A stretch of 64,000 nucleotides of DNA, from assembly GCF_000142905.1 (NCBI RefSeq), contig NW_013657622.1, positions 1 through 64,000 on the forward strand, read 5' to 3'. This DNA comes from Thecamonas trahens ATCC 50062. Its lineage: Eukaryota > Apusozoa > Apusomonadida > Apusomonadidae. A model generated the notes under the pieces. That model was not told the origin of the DNA and made no database searches. It saw only the letters and a list, made by a program, of their open reading frames with translations. Of the stretch, positions 1 to 10,086 are shown piece by piece; positions within the stretch are counted from its first letter, which is position 1, and every line of letters starts with the position of its first letter. Position numbers and translations under genes: made by a program.

Positions 1-3000
1 CGGCTCATTTCCGCGTCGACTTGTTTGCCGTAGGTGGTTGAGCACGTCCTCGACCGCCCCACCCCGCACACAACCCCCACCACACTCATTGCAAGATATG
101 GCCAATCTGATTTCACTACTACCCTATTACATACACACACTACCCCCATGCTCAGTCTCCAATCCACAGCTGCTGTATTCCAGAATCCGAGTTCCGCCGG
201 CTCGGGCCCAAGTTGTTGGCCCTGTGTCCCTTCGAAGGTGCTGACCCCCCCGCCCCGGGCCCATCTCCGACCCCCACTCCCGACCATGTCCACCCACAAC
301 CACCACACCCACACCACACATACGCACAACCCCTGCAAACATAGCCACCCACTTCCTGCCCGCCGATATTCACATCAGCCGACGCCATCCCGTCAACAGC
401 ATCGCTGCCGACCGCCTGCTACTCGCCGCCGACCGCCGCCCGCCGCCAACCGACCACCTTCGGCACCACCGAGAGCAAGCTAGTCATCGACGGAGCATCG
501 GAGGCGATGCATACGGATAGCTATATCAATGGCAATGCCTACCAGTTTGCTCTCCAACCCAATCCTTCCCTCCCTCCTCCGGCCTTGCCCATCACAGCCC
601 CCGCCGGCCTGCTCATCGCCAGCCGCCCCTGCTGCCGACCACCAAGCCAGACGACGAGACCACCGGGCTGGCCAAGACAAGGAAGGACAACAGAGGGCAA
701 GGGCAAGTGATAAGTGATGCAGTGGCGGGCTAGAGTGCAGTGGTCTGCCTCCTCTTCCAATCCCAAGCTCTCGTCTCCATCGACGTCCATCTCAATCCAA
801 TCCGTCCGCCGCCCTCCCCCTGCTCGCCAAGTACCCGCCGCGCCTATCGCCCACACCCCACACACACCCATCAGCCGTATCATACTCACCTTCATCAATG
901 CTCAAGCCCAATCGCCATATCGACCACCCCTCCGCCCGCCATGCCTCCCACGTCACGACCCCCCCTCATCCCCCCTACCATACTCATTACCACCCGTCAC
1001 CACCAACCACCACCCCCACCCCCTACCCCACTACCATCACTATCATCCTAGCCACAACCACCACCACCGTGCCATGGCCATCCCCCCCACCATCCCATCG
1101 CGCACTCGGCTTCCTCTTCCTCCTCCTCCTCCTCGTCTTCCCGCTCTACGTCATCTCCATCCTTATCCCCGTTCCCGACACCCACACTCCTCAACCATCA
1201 CATACCTTTCTGCCTATTCACCAACCAACAGCAATCTCAAGCCATCCAGCCTCGACACAGCCCCCTCAGCTGCCCCTGCCTCGCCGACCACCAGCCGCCA
1301 GCCGTCGCCCGCTCGCCCGATCAGCCCACCTTCATCACCATCTAGCTCCCTCCCACCACTAGCTACGCAACCCACGACTACACCCAAGGTCGTCACTCAC
1401 CCCACACTATCACCAGTCCAATATTGCTGTAATCGACACCCATCTTCCTCGGCTCATTTCCGCGTCGGCTTGTTTTGCCTAGGTGGTTGAGCACGCCCTC
1501 GACCGCCCGACCCCGCAAATGCCCCCCACCACACTCATTGCAAGATATGGCCAATCTGATTTCACTACTACTCTACTACACGCCCACACTACCCCCTTGC
1601 ACAGTCTCCAATTCACAGCTGCTGTATTCCGGAATCCGAGTTCTGCCGGCTCGGCCCCAAGTTGTTGGCCCTATGTCCCTTCGATGCTGCTCACCCCCTG
1701 CCGCGGGCCCATCTCCGACCCCCACTCCCCACCATCCCCACCCACAACCACCACACCCACACCACACCTACCCACCATCCAGACAACCTCATCCATCCAA
1801 CGTCCGCCCGTGTATCTACATCAGCCGACACCATCCCGTCAACAGCATCGCTGCTGACCGCCGGCTGCTCGCTGCCGCCCGCCGCCCGCCGCCGACCGAC
1901 CACCGCCGGCACCACCGAGAGCAAGCTAGCCATCGACAGGGCATTGGAGACGATGCATATAGATAGCCACATCAATGGCAATGACTACTAGTCTGCCCTC
2001 CAACCCAATCCTCCCCTCCATCCTCCGGCCTTGCCCGTCACAGTCCCCGCCGTCCTGCTCATCGCCAGCCGCTGCTGCCGCCGATCACCGAGCCAGACGA
2101 CGAGGCCCATGGACTGGCCAGGACGAGGAACAACAAGCGAGGGCAATGACAAGCGATAGGCAATGCAGTGGTGGGCTAGAGTGCAGTGGTCTGCCTCCTC
2201 CTCCAATCCCAAGCCATTGTCTCCATCGACGTCCATCAATCAAATCCCGTCGGCCCTCCTCGCCCATGCCGCCCAAGCCCCACCCTCATCAACCACACCC
2301 CTCACACAGCCACCAGCCGCATCATACACAGCCACATCCATCCTCAAGCCCAATGCCCATACCCATCATCCCTTCGCCCGTTCCGCCACCCACGTCACGA
2401 CCCCCCTCATCCCCCCCTACCATACTCATTACGCCCCATCACCACCAACCACCACCCTCACCCCCTACTCCACCGCCATCACTAACATCCCAGCCACAAC
2501 TCCCACCCCATGCTATGGCCATGCCCACCACCATCCCATCGCGCACCCCGCTTCCTCTTCCTCCTCCTCCTCCTCCTCTCCGAGCTCCAGCTCACCCCCA
2601 TCCCCATGCCCGTCCCCGACACCCACACCCCCAATCATCACTTGCGATACTGCCCATTCTCCATCCAACAGCATTCTCATGCCATCCAGCTCCGACCCGC
2701 CCCTCAGCTGCTCCGCCTCGCCGACCACCAGCCGCCAGCCGCCGCCCTCGCCCGATCAGCCCACCTTCATCACCACCTAGCTACTTCCCATTACCAGCTA
2801 CGCTACACGCGACCACACCCACGGTCGTCACGCACCCACACTATCACCAGTATCAATATCGCTGTCATCGATACCCATCGACCTCGGCTCACTTGCGCGT
2901 CGACTTGCTTGCCCTGGGTGGTTGAGCACGCCCTCGACCGCCCGACCCCGCACACGCCCCCCCACCAGCCTCATTGCAAGATATGGCCAATCTGATTTCA

Positions 3001-3814
3001 CTACTGCCCTACTACATGCCCACACTACCTCCATGCACAGTGTCCAAGCCACAGCTGTAGTATTCCAGAATCCGAGCTCTGCCACCTGACGCCCAAGCTG
3101 TTGGCCCGGTGTCCCTTCGATGCTGCTGACCCCTCCTCCCTGGGCCCATCTCCGACCCCTATTCCCCACCATCCCCACCCACAACCACCACACCCACACC
3201 ACACATGTTCACTACCCTTGCAATTATAGCCACCCACTTCACCTCGATACTGACATCAGCCGACACCATCCTGTCATCAGCATCGCTGCCGGCCGCCTGC
3301 TGCTCACCACCGATCGCCGCCCGAGTTAACCCGTCCACCGCCGGCACAACCCCGATCAGGCTAGGCAGAGCACGAGTATAGTATGATCTACCCGTGGATA
3401 GTGAGACAAGTGGCAATAGCTATCAGTCCCTTCCCGCACCACCTCCTTCCCCTCCTTCTCCCCGCCTTGCCCGAACAGCCCACCTGTCAACCAACCCAGC
3501 TGCTTCCCGGAGGACCGACGGGTCAGACGAGGCCAGTGGGCTGGTCAGGGCGAGGGAGAGGGAGGGAAGGCGGGGAGGAGGGATGGAAGATGAGGTGGTT
3601 AACAAGACTACACTGGTATGCCGCCCGATCTTGTGTCCGGATGCCCGTGTCGTCGTCTCCTGTCGACTGCTCACGGCCAGCAACTCGCCGCTCGCTCGCC
3701 CGCCCGCTCAACCACTCACAGCCAAGCCAGATCAAGCCCGATGAAGCTCAGCACGACCTGCAGCTGGCTGTACAGGGAGAGTGGCTGGAGTATCGCTGTC
3801 ATCGATACCCATCG
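1..3814. repeat. Degenerate 1.44 kb tandem repeat, about 2.6 copies
   Basis: Three copies begin with nearly the same words (CGGCTCATTTCCGCGTCG, followed by GGTGGTTGAGCACG and GCAAGATATGGCCAATCTG) at 1, 1450 and 2885. Copy 1 is about 1449 bp and copy 2 about 1435 bp. Copy 3 is shortened to roughly 930 bp and ends near the shared phrase ATCGATACCCATCG around 3800-3814. The copies differ by many substitutions and small indels, so the duplication is old. The plus strand is very rich in C and T and poor in G. Open frames across it are proline-, serine-, threonine- or histidine-rich, change frame between copies and show no family, so I read the region as non-coding. The first copy may continue beyond the left edge. 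Confidence 0.85.
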
Positions 3815-4983
3815 GAGTGTAGATGGCTGGAGTGGGATGAGTGTGATGGCTGCTGCTGCTGGCGCTCCAGCTGTGGCCGAGGCCGAGGCGAGCAGCGAGT
3901 GATCGAGTGACGGCCAGCCGCTCGTCGCTCAGCCACTCGCCGGCATGGGCGCCGTGCTGCTGCTGTGGCGGGAGAAGAGGGAGCCCAAGCCCGAGGCGGC
4001 GATGACCAGGTTGGTGATAATGCTGATTCTGATGAGGATAGTGATGGGGGATGGGGGATGGCGATGGCTGGTGATGGGAGTGATGGTTGAGGTGGCAGCG
4101 TTCATGGTTGCGATAGCGGATGACGACCTGAGGCGGTGACCGTGGCTGAGGCCGAGGCTGCGACTGCTGGGGAGAGAGAGGGAGGATGAGAGGGATGTGA
4201 CGAGGGAGAGGGATGAATGATCCATACATCGCGAGCAAGCCAGCTGCTGTGGATCACCATCGGCGCTGGATCGCTGCCGGGCGGACCCAAGTGAGCGACA
4301 GCCCAAACGAGCGAGCGCACAACCCAGGTTCGAGGCCGAGGTCGAGGATGAGAACGCAAGATCGGGATCAGGAGGACGAGCAGAAGCGGATAAGCGAGTA
4401 CAATGACGCAGATACTGTTGGCCTGATGCACATGAGCGTCATCGTCGTCGTCGCCATCACCATCACCTCCATCGCCAGTCGCCAGCCCAGCCCACCCACT
4501 CCCCTGCACCGACATCGACACCAACTGACGATGGCGCACCCATGGCCACTCCCTAGCCTGATCCTACTCACCCTCTCTCTCACACCCTCCTCCATCTCGC
4601 CCCGCAACTCAAAACTGCCCCTCCACCAATCCCAAGCCCTCGTCTCCATCGACACCCCTCCTGCCAACTGCGCCGCTGATCATGACTGGGCCCAAGTCCG
4701 ACTGGCTGAGAACAAGCCACTCCTCATCTCACTCTCCTCCTCAACCACATCCTCACCCCTGCCTCCCCTCAACTCCTGCACCCACTCCCATCGGCCTACC
4801 CATGCTTCAATCCCGACGACGACGGGCACAGCGACTTGGACGGCCCGACAGCAATCGCATCAGCAAGACCAGCAGCATCAGCAACACCACCTCTACCCTA
4901 CCCAACACAACCCAATCACAAGTAACAAGATCACACCCACCGCCATCGCCCCCATCCCCACCATGACTCTTGCCCCTCGTCAT
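3815..4983. other. Non-coding spacer with a fragment of the 1.44 kb repeat
   Basis: No gene recognised. The strand character switches here: 3530-4220 is G-rich on the plus strand, then C-rich again. Around 4615-4660 a short piece (CCAATCCCAAGCCCTCGTC, then TCCATCGACACC) matches the internal part of the upstream repeat found near 760 and 2205, so an old repeat fragment lies here. Open frames in this stretch are low-complexity and unsupported. Confidence 0.5.
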
Positions 4984-5583
4984 TTACTGCCCAGCCTCCT
5001 CCACCTTCACAAGCCCTCCCCCGATAAAGTACTCGGCCACCATCCGCCGCCGCTCTCTCACCTCGCTCAGCACGCCACGGATCGAGTTGCACGACATGCC
5101 TTCCTCGACATGCATCCGCAGCACCTCCTCCCTGCTCGGCATCCGGATCGCCCCCAGGAACTTGCGCCGCTTCCACTTGCGGTACTCGCCAGACGACATC
5201 CCACTGCTGGATTCTGAGCTTGAACCGCTGCTCCCCGCATCGCTCACGGCGTCAATCACACACGACGACTCCCCGTCATCGCCGCTGTCCCACATCATCG
5301 GCAGCGCCTTCCTCCGTCGCCGCGCTCGCTTTCGCGCAATCCCCTCCACCACGCTCACCACCTCGACCACGCTCCACCAGCCAGCCCCAAACACAGCCTT
5401 GCTGTCGGCGTCAAACACCACCCACCGCCGGACCATCTCGCGCAGCAAATCCTCCACAAGCGCAAGCCCGGGCCGCAGCACACCCGCCACATGCGCCATC
5501 TCCTCACGTGTTGGTCGTAGCCGCATAGCAGAGCACATGCACGTGTTAATCGCTCTATGCAAGAAGCCAAAGCTGTTGCCCAT
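4984..5583 (-). CDS. Hypothetical protein, 199 aa, possibly the 3' exon of a longer gene
   Basis: I do not recognise the family. The ATG is at 5583. The translation has a helical N-terminal half, a Ser/Gly/Asp-rich middle and a charged C-terminal half with the segment MPSREEVLRMHVEEGM followed by a basic helix. Composition is less repetitive than the neighbouring spurious frames, which suggests real coding. A second coding-like stretch lies directly upstream on the same strand in another frame (5592-5765). A 38-base interval from GTAACG to CATAG between them would join the two in frame, so the true gene may begin further upstream and the ATG at 5583 may be intronic. The function and even the gene boundaries are uncertain. 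Confidence 0.4.
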   Translation of the reverse strand: MGNSFGFLHRAINTCMCSAMRLRPTREEMAHVAGVLRPGLALVEDLLREMVRRWVVFDADSKAVFGAGWWSVVEVVSVVEGIARKRARRRRKALPMMWDSGDDGESSCVIDAVSDAGSSGSSSESSSGMSSGEYRKWKRRKFLGAIRMPSREEVLRMHVEEGMSCNSIRGVLSEVRERRRMVAEYFIGGGLVKVEEAGQ

Positions 5584-5591
5584 CCGCGTTA

Positions 5592-5765
5592 CTTGCCGTT
5601 GCGGGTGAAGAAGCCCGACCCGAGGTGGCGGCCGTTGAGATGAACCTCGCCGCAGATGTCGACAGACATGGTCGTGATGAGGCCGGCGCAGCGCTCGACA
5701 TCGTTGAATTGCAGCGCAATCCAGTGAATAAACTCGGGGAAGAGTAAAGCTGTTCGCTGATTCGA
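5592..5765 (-). other. Coding-like stretch without its own ATG, candidate internal exon
   Basis: On the minus strand this interval is open and reads as an ordinary mixed-composition protein (for example LFPEFIHWIALQFNDVER, then a stretch ending GSGFFTRNG). There is no ATG before the middle of the stretch. It ends at a TAA at 5589-5591 unless spliced at the GTAACG that overlaps this stop. CAG dinucleotides near its 5' end could serve as splice acceptors. It probably belongs to the same gene as 4984-5583. Partial exon model only. Confidence 0.35.
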
Positions 5766-5784
5766 TGACTGCCGGCTTTCATAA

Positions 5785-6822
5785 CTATCGCTTCTTCAGC
5801 GATGCCTTCTTCTTCGGTGGTCGTCGCCCTTCGTCCTCGGTAGCCGTGCTTGATGGCGCTGCGCCCACCGTCTTGACCTCGCGCCGTTTGCGCTTCTTTC
5901 CAACTAGCAGCGAGAACACAGATCGCGTCGGCTTGGTCCGAGACACCAGGGCCATCGGCAGCGACGCAGACCGTTTGAGAGGACGGGATGCTCGCGCAAA
6001 CGCCGTGTGCTCCGGCGGCGATCCGTACGGGAGCCCGCTCCCGGCCACCGCCATCTCCACAGACTCACCCGACTCGCCCGAGTCGGTCGCCGGAGCCGGC
6101 GCCGTCGCCACTTCCCGAGCCACAGTCACAGTACCCGAGCCTTTCATGCTTGCCACTGCTGCGGACAGCCCTTTGCCCGGACTCGGGCACCAGACCTTGG
6201 TCATCCGCTCCACCGCCTCAAAGCTCCCGTTGCTCGCCTCGTCGTCCTCATCCTCATCCTCATCCTCGTGGATCATGACCGCCTGAGGCTCACTCTCTCC
6301 GCCGCCGCCATCTTCTCCACTAGCTTGCTCTGGCCAAGCCTCGCCAGTCGCCGCTCCATTGCTCCCATTGATCGCCCCAGCCGCAGCCCCCGCCGCAGCC
6401 CCCGCCGCAGCCCCAGCCGCAGCCCCAGCCGCAGCCCCCGCAGCTGGCCCAGTCGCAGCCACCTCAGCCTCCTCCTCCGCAGGCACCTTGTCCTTCTCGC
6501 TACCACCATCCCCAGCAACAGCACCAGTTGCTTCCGTGACTGTAACCGCAGCTTCCGCTGTTCTTGCTGTTATGGCCGCAGCTGCTGCGGCTCGGCCCCG
6601 TGACCGCGACCGTGTTCGTCTGCGACTTGTCGCCTCCGCTGCCTCTGTTGGTGCTGGTGCTGCTGCTGGCGGCGGTGGTGGTGGTACACTTGCTTCCGCC
6701 ACCGCCTCTACACCACCACCACCACCACCACCACCACCACCACCACCACCACCACCACCACCGTCGCCATTCGCATTTGTCGCCACTCTCTTGTCGCCCT
6801 TCCGTGCTCGAGACGTCGTCAT
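5785..6822 (-). CDS. Low-complexity, probably nuclear protein, 345 aa
   Basis: The start is taken at the ATG at 6822; the frame extends upstream only to a GTG. After a short basic N-terminus comes a run of glycines encoded by a GGT/CCA microsatellite (6714-6762). This is followed by Pro/Ala-rich sequence, a basic block, and a repeated Ala-Gly dipeptide-like stretch (AAGAAAGAAAGAAAGAAAG type) encoded by imperfect GCAGCC repeats near 6375-6450. An acidic DEDEDEDEDDE run follows. The C-terminus is basic, with KKRKRREVK and a final PPKKKASLKKR, which resemble nuclear localisation signals. No enzymatic domain is visible. The antisense strand is also open but only as alanine and histidine runs. Confidence 0.45.
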   Translation of the reverse strand: MTTSRARKGDKRVATNANGDGGGGGGGGGGGGGGGGGVEAVAEASVPPPPPPAAAPAPTEAAEATSRRRTRSRSRGRAAAAAAITARTAEAAVTVTEATGAVAGDGGSEKDKVPAEEEAEVAATGPAAGAAAGAAAGAAAGAAAGAAAGAINGSNGAATGEAWPEQASGEDGGGGESEPQAVMIHEDEDEDEDDEASNGSFEAVERMTKVWCPSPGKGLSAAVASMKGSGTVTVAREVATAPAPATDSGESGESVEMAVAGSGLPYGSPPEHTAFARASRPLKRSASLPMALVSRTKPTRSVFSLLVGKKRKRREVKTVGAAPSSTATEDEGRRPPKKKASLKKR

Positions 6823-7304
6823 CACCGTGCCACTCCCGAAGGGCAGCGACCAGTCGAGTCTATCCCTTCGCAAGTGTCCACCATCACCACCACCCACCAC
6901 CACCCCTCAGCCATCACCCATCAGCCATCAACCTACGATGCCCCCAAATCCCACAGCTGTCGGCTCGCATCCTTGGCCCCGTCACATCCACTCTTGACGC
7001 CATCAGCTCATTCATCACACAGCCATCGCACCGATGACAAGCCATCAGTCGGACATGACCATCACAGCACATGACAGAAGGCAGTGACCCCCCCCCCCCC
7101 CCCCCCAGTCCGCCCAGCCTGAACCAACCTCGCACCTTGTGCCACCCGCTCACCGCCTCATCACCACCTCGATCACTGCACTGCCACTGCCACTGCCACT
7201 GCCACTGCCGCTGCTGGCCGTCGCCATCATTTCTCGCCAACTCTCGTCACCTGCCCCCCCCCCCTCCCCCCCCCCCAACCCACACCGCTCTCTCCCTCTC
7301 ACAC
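6823..7304. other. Divergent spacer with microsatellites and a poly-C tract
   Basis: The spacer lies between two divergently oriented genes. It contains CCACCA-type repeats near 6880-6905, a run of about 19 C at 7088-7106, CCACTG hexamer repeats near 7180-7210, and further C-runs at 7254-7275. No gene or RNA is seen. Confidence 0.5.
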
Positions 7305-7961
7305 ATGCATCCGCTGCTTCTCATACTTCTCGTTGTCACCGTTACTGCGCTGTCCGCCTCGGCATCTCCTCTGACTTGGCCGTCGTCATTCTCGGCTAAT
7401 CTCATCGAGCACTCCTGGGGCCCGCCATGGTCACCGTCAGCTCCGCCTGGTTCTGCCCATGCCTCTCCGGGGAGTGTGGCTTACGACTGGTCGCGTCGTT
7501 CTATGCATATATATCGAAGTGATGGCAGATTCAATCCTATCTGCGCAGAGGTCAAGCCGGGCATGCCCGAGCCGTGCATCCATCTCATGCCATCTACCGA
7601 TACCCGCCTGCTCCTCTTCCCGCACTCAAAGCAGTGCTGCACGTACTGCAACACGACGTGTGGGACAGAGTCGCCAGACTGGGTCCATGCTGTTCCATCC
7701 GTCTTTGCCGGCTGGCTTCCCATCGCAAACGAGACCTGCGCCCTTTGGGTGCTCTCCTCGGACACCCCGGATCGGGTCGGTCTCGCTGCAGACGGCTCCG
7801 GTCGTCTTTGCAGTCTCTACGACGGCGGTGCTGACTACACCGGTGATGGCGCCTGGCAGTGGGTCATTGATCCGACCACCTACTCTACTACAGTTCCTGC
7901 GGCAGTCTTTGATCTTCCCGTCTGGTGCACGACACCCGAGGCCAGCTGCCGCTCGCTGTGA
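7305..7961 (+). CDS. Small secreted cysteine-rich protein, ependymin-like
   Basis: 218 aa. I chose the ATG at 7305 because it opens a classic signal peptide (MHPLLLILLVVTVTALSAS); the same frame runs upstream only through poly-proline and microsatellite sequence. The mature part is about 195 residues with many cysteines: CAEV, PCIHL, a QCCTYCNTTCG cluster near the middle, ETCALW, RLCSLYDGG and a C-terminal pair. Small secreted or lysosomal proteins of the ependymin-related group share this plan of a beta-rich body with a central CC-x-C cluster followed by an aromatic-rich region. The match is by pattern only. The stop lies two bases before the stop of the convergent monooxygenase gene. Confidence 0.5.
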   Translation: MHPLLLILLVVTVTALSASASPLTWPSSFSANLIEHSWGPPWSPSAPPGSAHASPGSVAYDWSRRSMHIYRSDGRFNPICAEVKPGMPEPCIHLMPSTDTRLLLFPHSKQCCTYCNTTCGTESPDWVHAVPSVFAGWLPIANETCALWVLSSDTPDRVGLAADGSGRLCSLYDGGADYTGDGAWQWVIDPTTYSTTVPAAVFDLPVWCTTPEASCRSL

Positions 7962-7963
7962 CC

Positions 7964-9646
7964 TCACCGCATCAACCACGCCCACGCCATCGCAACCCAC
8001 CACCACACCGCCGTCCACGCTCCTCCCATACCCGCCCTGGACCGCCCCGACGCCTCGCGGGCGATCACGCCCGGGACATCCTCCCACCCGCTCACGCGCG
8101 CTGCAACCACACGGTCGGGTCGGACAACCACCAGCGGTGCCGCGTCGAAATCCCGTAGCGCCGCTGCCGCCGTCAGCCCAGCCTCCGATGCCACTTCGAG
8201 ATGCAGCGCCCATTGCGGCTCGCCGCTCCTTCTTCTCCCACGCTCGCCAACCACCAGCCAGGTTGTCTCGATTGCTAGCTGCGGACACTCTGCTGGCAGA
8301 CGCGAGTCTGCCTGCTCTGCCGCGCACACCACCGCAAAGCCAGCCACATCGCTGCTCCACGAGCTTTGCGCATCAAAGACAGGCACCGTGTCGCCGACGG
8401 CAAGCCCCACTCGCGGCACGAATCGGAGCTTGCGGACAACCCATTCCGGTGCTGCATTCAGCCCGGCAAGAACCATGTTGCGGAGAGCGACAAAGGCTCG
8501 CCAACTCGTTGCCACCGCAGCCGACATGATCCGCGCATACCACATCGCCGCCCAAACGTGCGGCCGGCGCTCTGCCTCATACTGTGCCACTATCTCCGGT
8601 GAGCCGTGGTGCGCAAGCGCGAGCCAGATCTTGCTCGCCACACACGCTGCGTCGCGGAGGCCGGAAACTAGGCCCTGGCCGCCAAACGGCGGCAGCATGT
8701 GAGCTGCATCGCCAACAAGCGCGACCCGCCCGCCCAGCGCTGTAAATCTGTCTGCCGTCCGTGCATGATACGTGTAAACGGCGCTGCGGACAACGCAGGT
8801 TTCCAGCTCCTGGGCTGAACCAAAGTCCAGTCCTCGCTCAGATAGCGCTCCGCGGAGAAAATCCAACTCGCCCGCGCGGAACGCCTCGATCTCGCCGGCG
8901 TTCAGGGCAAACTCGGCCCGGATGTGATCGAACGGCAGTGGGAGGTGGACGCCGGGCCGCGACGGTGCGCAGAGAAAGTGGAACCCACGATTGAGTGCGT
9001 CCAGCTCGCCGGCGCCGCGACGGACCGACTCGGGCACATCGACAAGATCCGCCACCAGCCACCGCTCCTCCGCCCACGACATCCCACTCAGACCAATACC
9101 CAGCGCGCCCCGAGCTGTAGAACTTCCGCCGTCGGCAACAACTACGTACCGCGCGGTCATGATCACCTGCTCCGGCCCGTCGACCGCGGTCCGCACCACC
9201 TCGATCAGGCTTGCATCACCCGACGACGCCCGCACATCCAGCACTTCCGAGCCCAGTACCAGATCTACGTTCTCCCGCGCCTCAAGCACCGCACGCAGGC
9301 CAGACTCGACCGCTGGTTGGTAGAAGAACGAGACGGTCGGAAAGCCGTGATCTGATGTCGCTGATGGCAGTGTCAATCTTGGCCGCACTCGCCGATCGCC
9401 ACCATCGCGCTCTTCCAAGGTCGAGAGGTGAACCGCCAGCGGCAGCGGATGGTCCAGCAGCTCGTCACTCAGCCCGGCATCGGCCCAGATCCGCAGGCCG
9501 TCGGCATCCACCGCTCCTGCCCGCGGCTGGGTATTGACTTCGAGCTCGCGCTCGACGACCGCCACGCTCAGCGCGCGATGTCGGGCGAGCAGCGCAGCCG
9601 TGGTGGCACCCACAGGCCCACAACCAACCACCACCACGTCGTACAT
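7964..9646 (-). CDS. FAD-dependent aromatic-ring monooxygenase (phenol hydroxylase-like)
   Basis: 560 aa, intact, single exon. Group A flavoprotein hydroxylase. The N-terminal Rossmann dinucleotide-binding motif GCGPVG (residues 8-13) is followed by an acidic VVERE at the end of strand 2. A DG motif lies in VVVADGGSSTARG (about 168-180), and a GD motif in VALVGDAAHMLPPFGGQG (about 308-325), which binds the ribityl chain. The order and spacing match bacterial MhpA or pentachlorophenol-hydroxylase-like enzymes that hydroxylate phenolic substrates with NAD(P)H and O2. The substrate cannot be read from the sequence. The C-terminal 170 residues resemble the thioredoxin-like tail of the family only loosely. 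The C-terminus ends in a hydrophobic, Trp-rich stretch (AWTAVWWWVAMAWAWLMR) that could be a membrane anchor. Confidence 0.85.
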   Translation of the reverse strand: MYDVVVVGCGPVGATTAALLARHRALSVAVVERELEVNTQPRAGAVDADGLRIWADAGLSDELLDHPLPLAVHLSTLEERDGGDRRVRPRLTLPSATSDHGFPTVSFFYQPAVESGLRAVLEARENVDLVLGSEVLDVRASSGDASLIEVVRTAVDGPEQVIMTARYVVVADGGSSTARGALGIGLSGMSWAEERWLVADLVDVPESVRRGAGELDALNRGFHFLCAPSRPGVHLPLPFDHIRAEFALNAGEIEAFRAGELDFLRGALSERGLDFGSAQELETCVVRSAVYTYHARTADRFTALGGRVALVGDAAHMLPPFGGQGLVSGLRDAACVASKIWLALAHHGSPEIVAQYEAERRPHVWAAMWYARIMSAAVATSWRAFVALRNMVLAGLNAAPEWVVRKLRFVPRVGLAVGDTVPVFDAQSSWSSDVAGFAVVCAAEQADSRLPAECPQLAIETTWLVVGERGRRRSGEPQWALHLEVASEAGLTAAAALRDFDAAPLVVVRPDRVVAARVSGWEDVPGVIAREASGRSRAGMGGAWTAVWWWVAMAWAWLMR

Positions 9647-10086
9647 CCTCTTACAGCCACAGGCTCCCCGGCGACGTGTGTCGTGGCCCGTACCCTGCAG
9701 TAGTCGGCCTTGGCCAGCAGGCCTCGCTAGCCTCGTCGACTCGCCGCGTCACCGCCTTGCGCCTGGCCGACTCAGCCGACTCGGCCAACCACGATGACCC
9801 CGCCCAACACGCTCGGTCACTCCCGACATCGCACAAAGCGAGACTGACACATGTCAAACACGGCCAAGGCCATCATGGTCACCATCATGAGCGTCATCAC
9901 TATCTTGCCTGCCGCTTTTTGGAAGGTTCGACGACGGTTCGATGGCGTGCTGTGTCGTATTCGTTCCAATGAGTTCGTTCTTCCTTCCGTTGATCTTCCT
10001 GTCGCCGCCCGAACAAATACACTCTCTCCTCTCATTCCTCCTGCTGGCTATCCGATCCGGCAACACTCATCGCGACATCCTACAAC
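9647..10086. other. Divergent promoter region
   Basis: 440 bp between the monooxygenase start (minus) and the Nudix gene start (plus), which must hold both promoters. No TATA box, repeat or RNA gene is recognised. Short open frames here have no support. Confidence 0.5.

Noticed and set aside
714-2925. Long open frames rich in Pro, Ser, Thr and His (for example 714-1490 and 1975-2925)
   Set aside because: They lie in the degenerate 1.44 kb repeat, change frame between copies, and reflect C/T-rich DNA with few stops.
6359-6997. Plus-strand poly-Ala/Pro frame
   Set aside because: It is antisense to the more protein-like minus-strand gene and consists of Ala-Pro repeats and poly-Pro from microsatellites.
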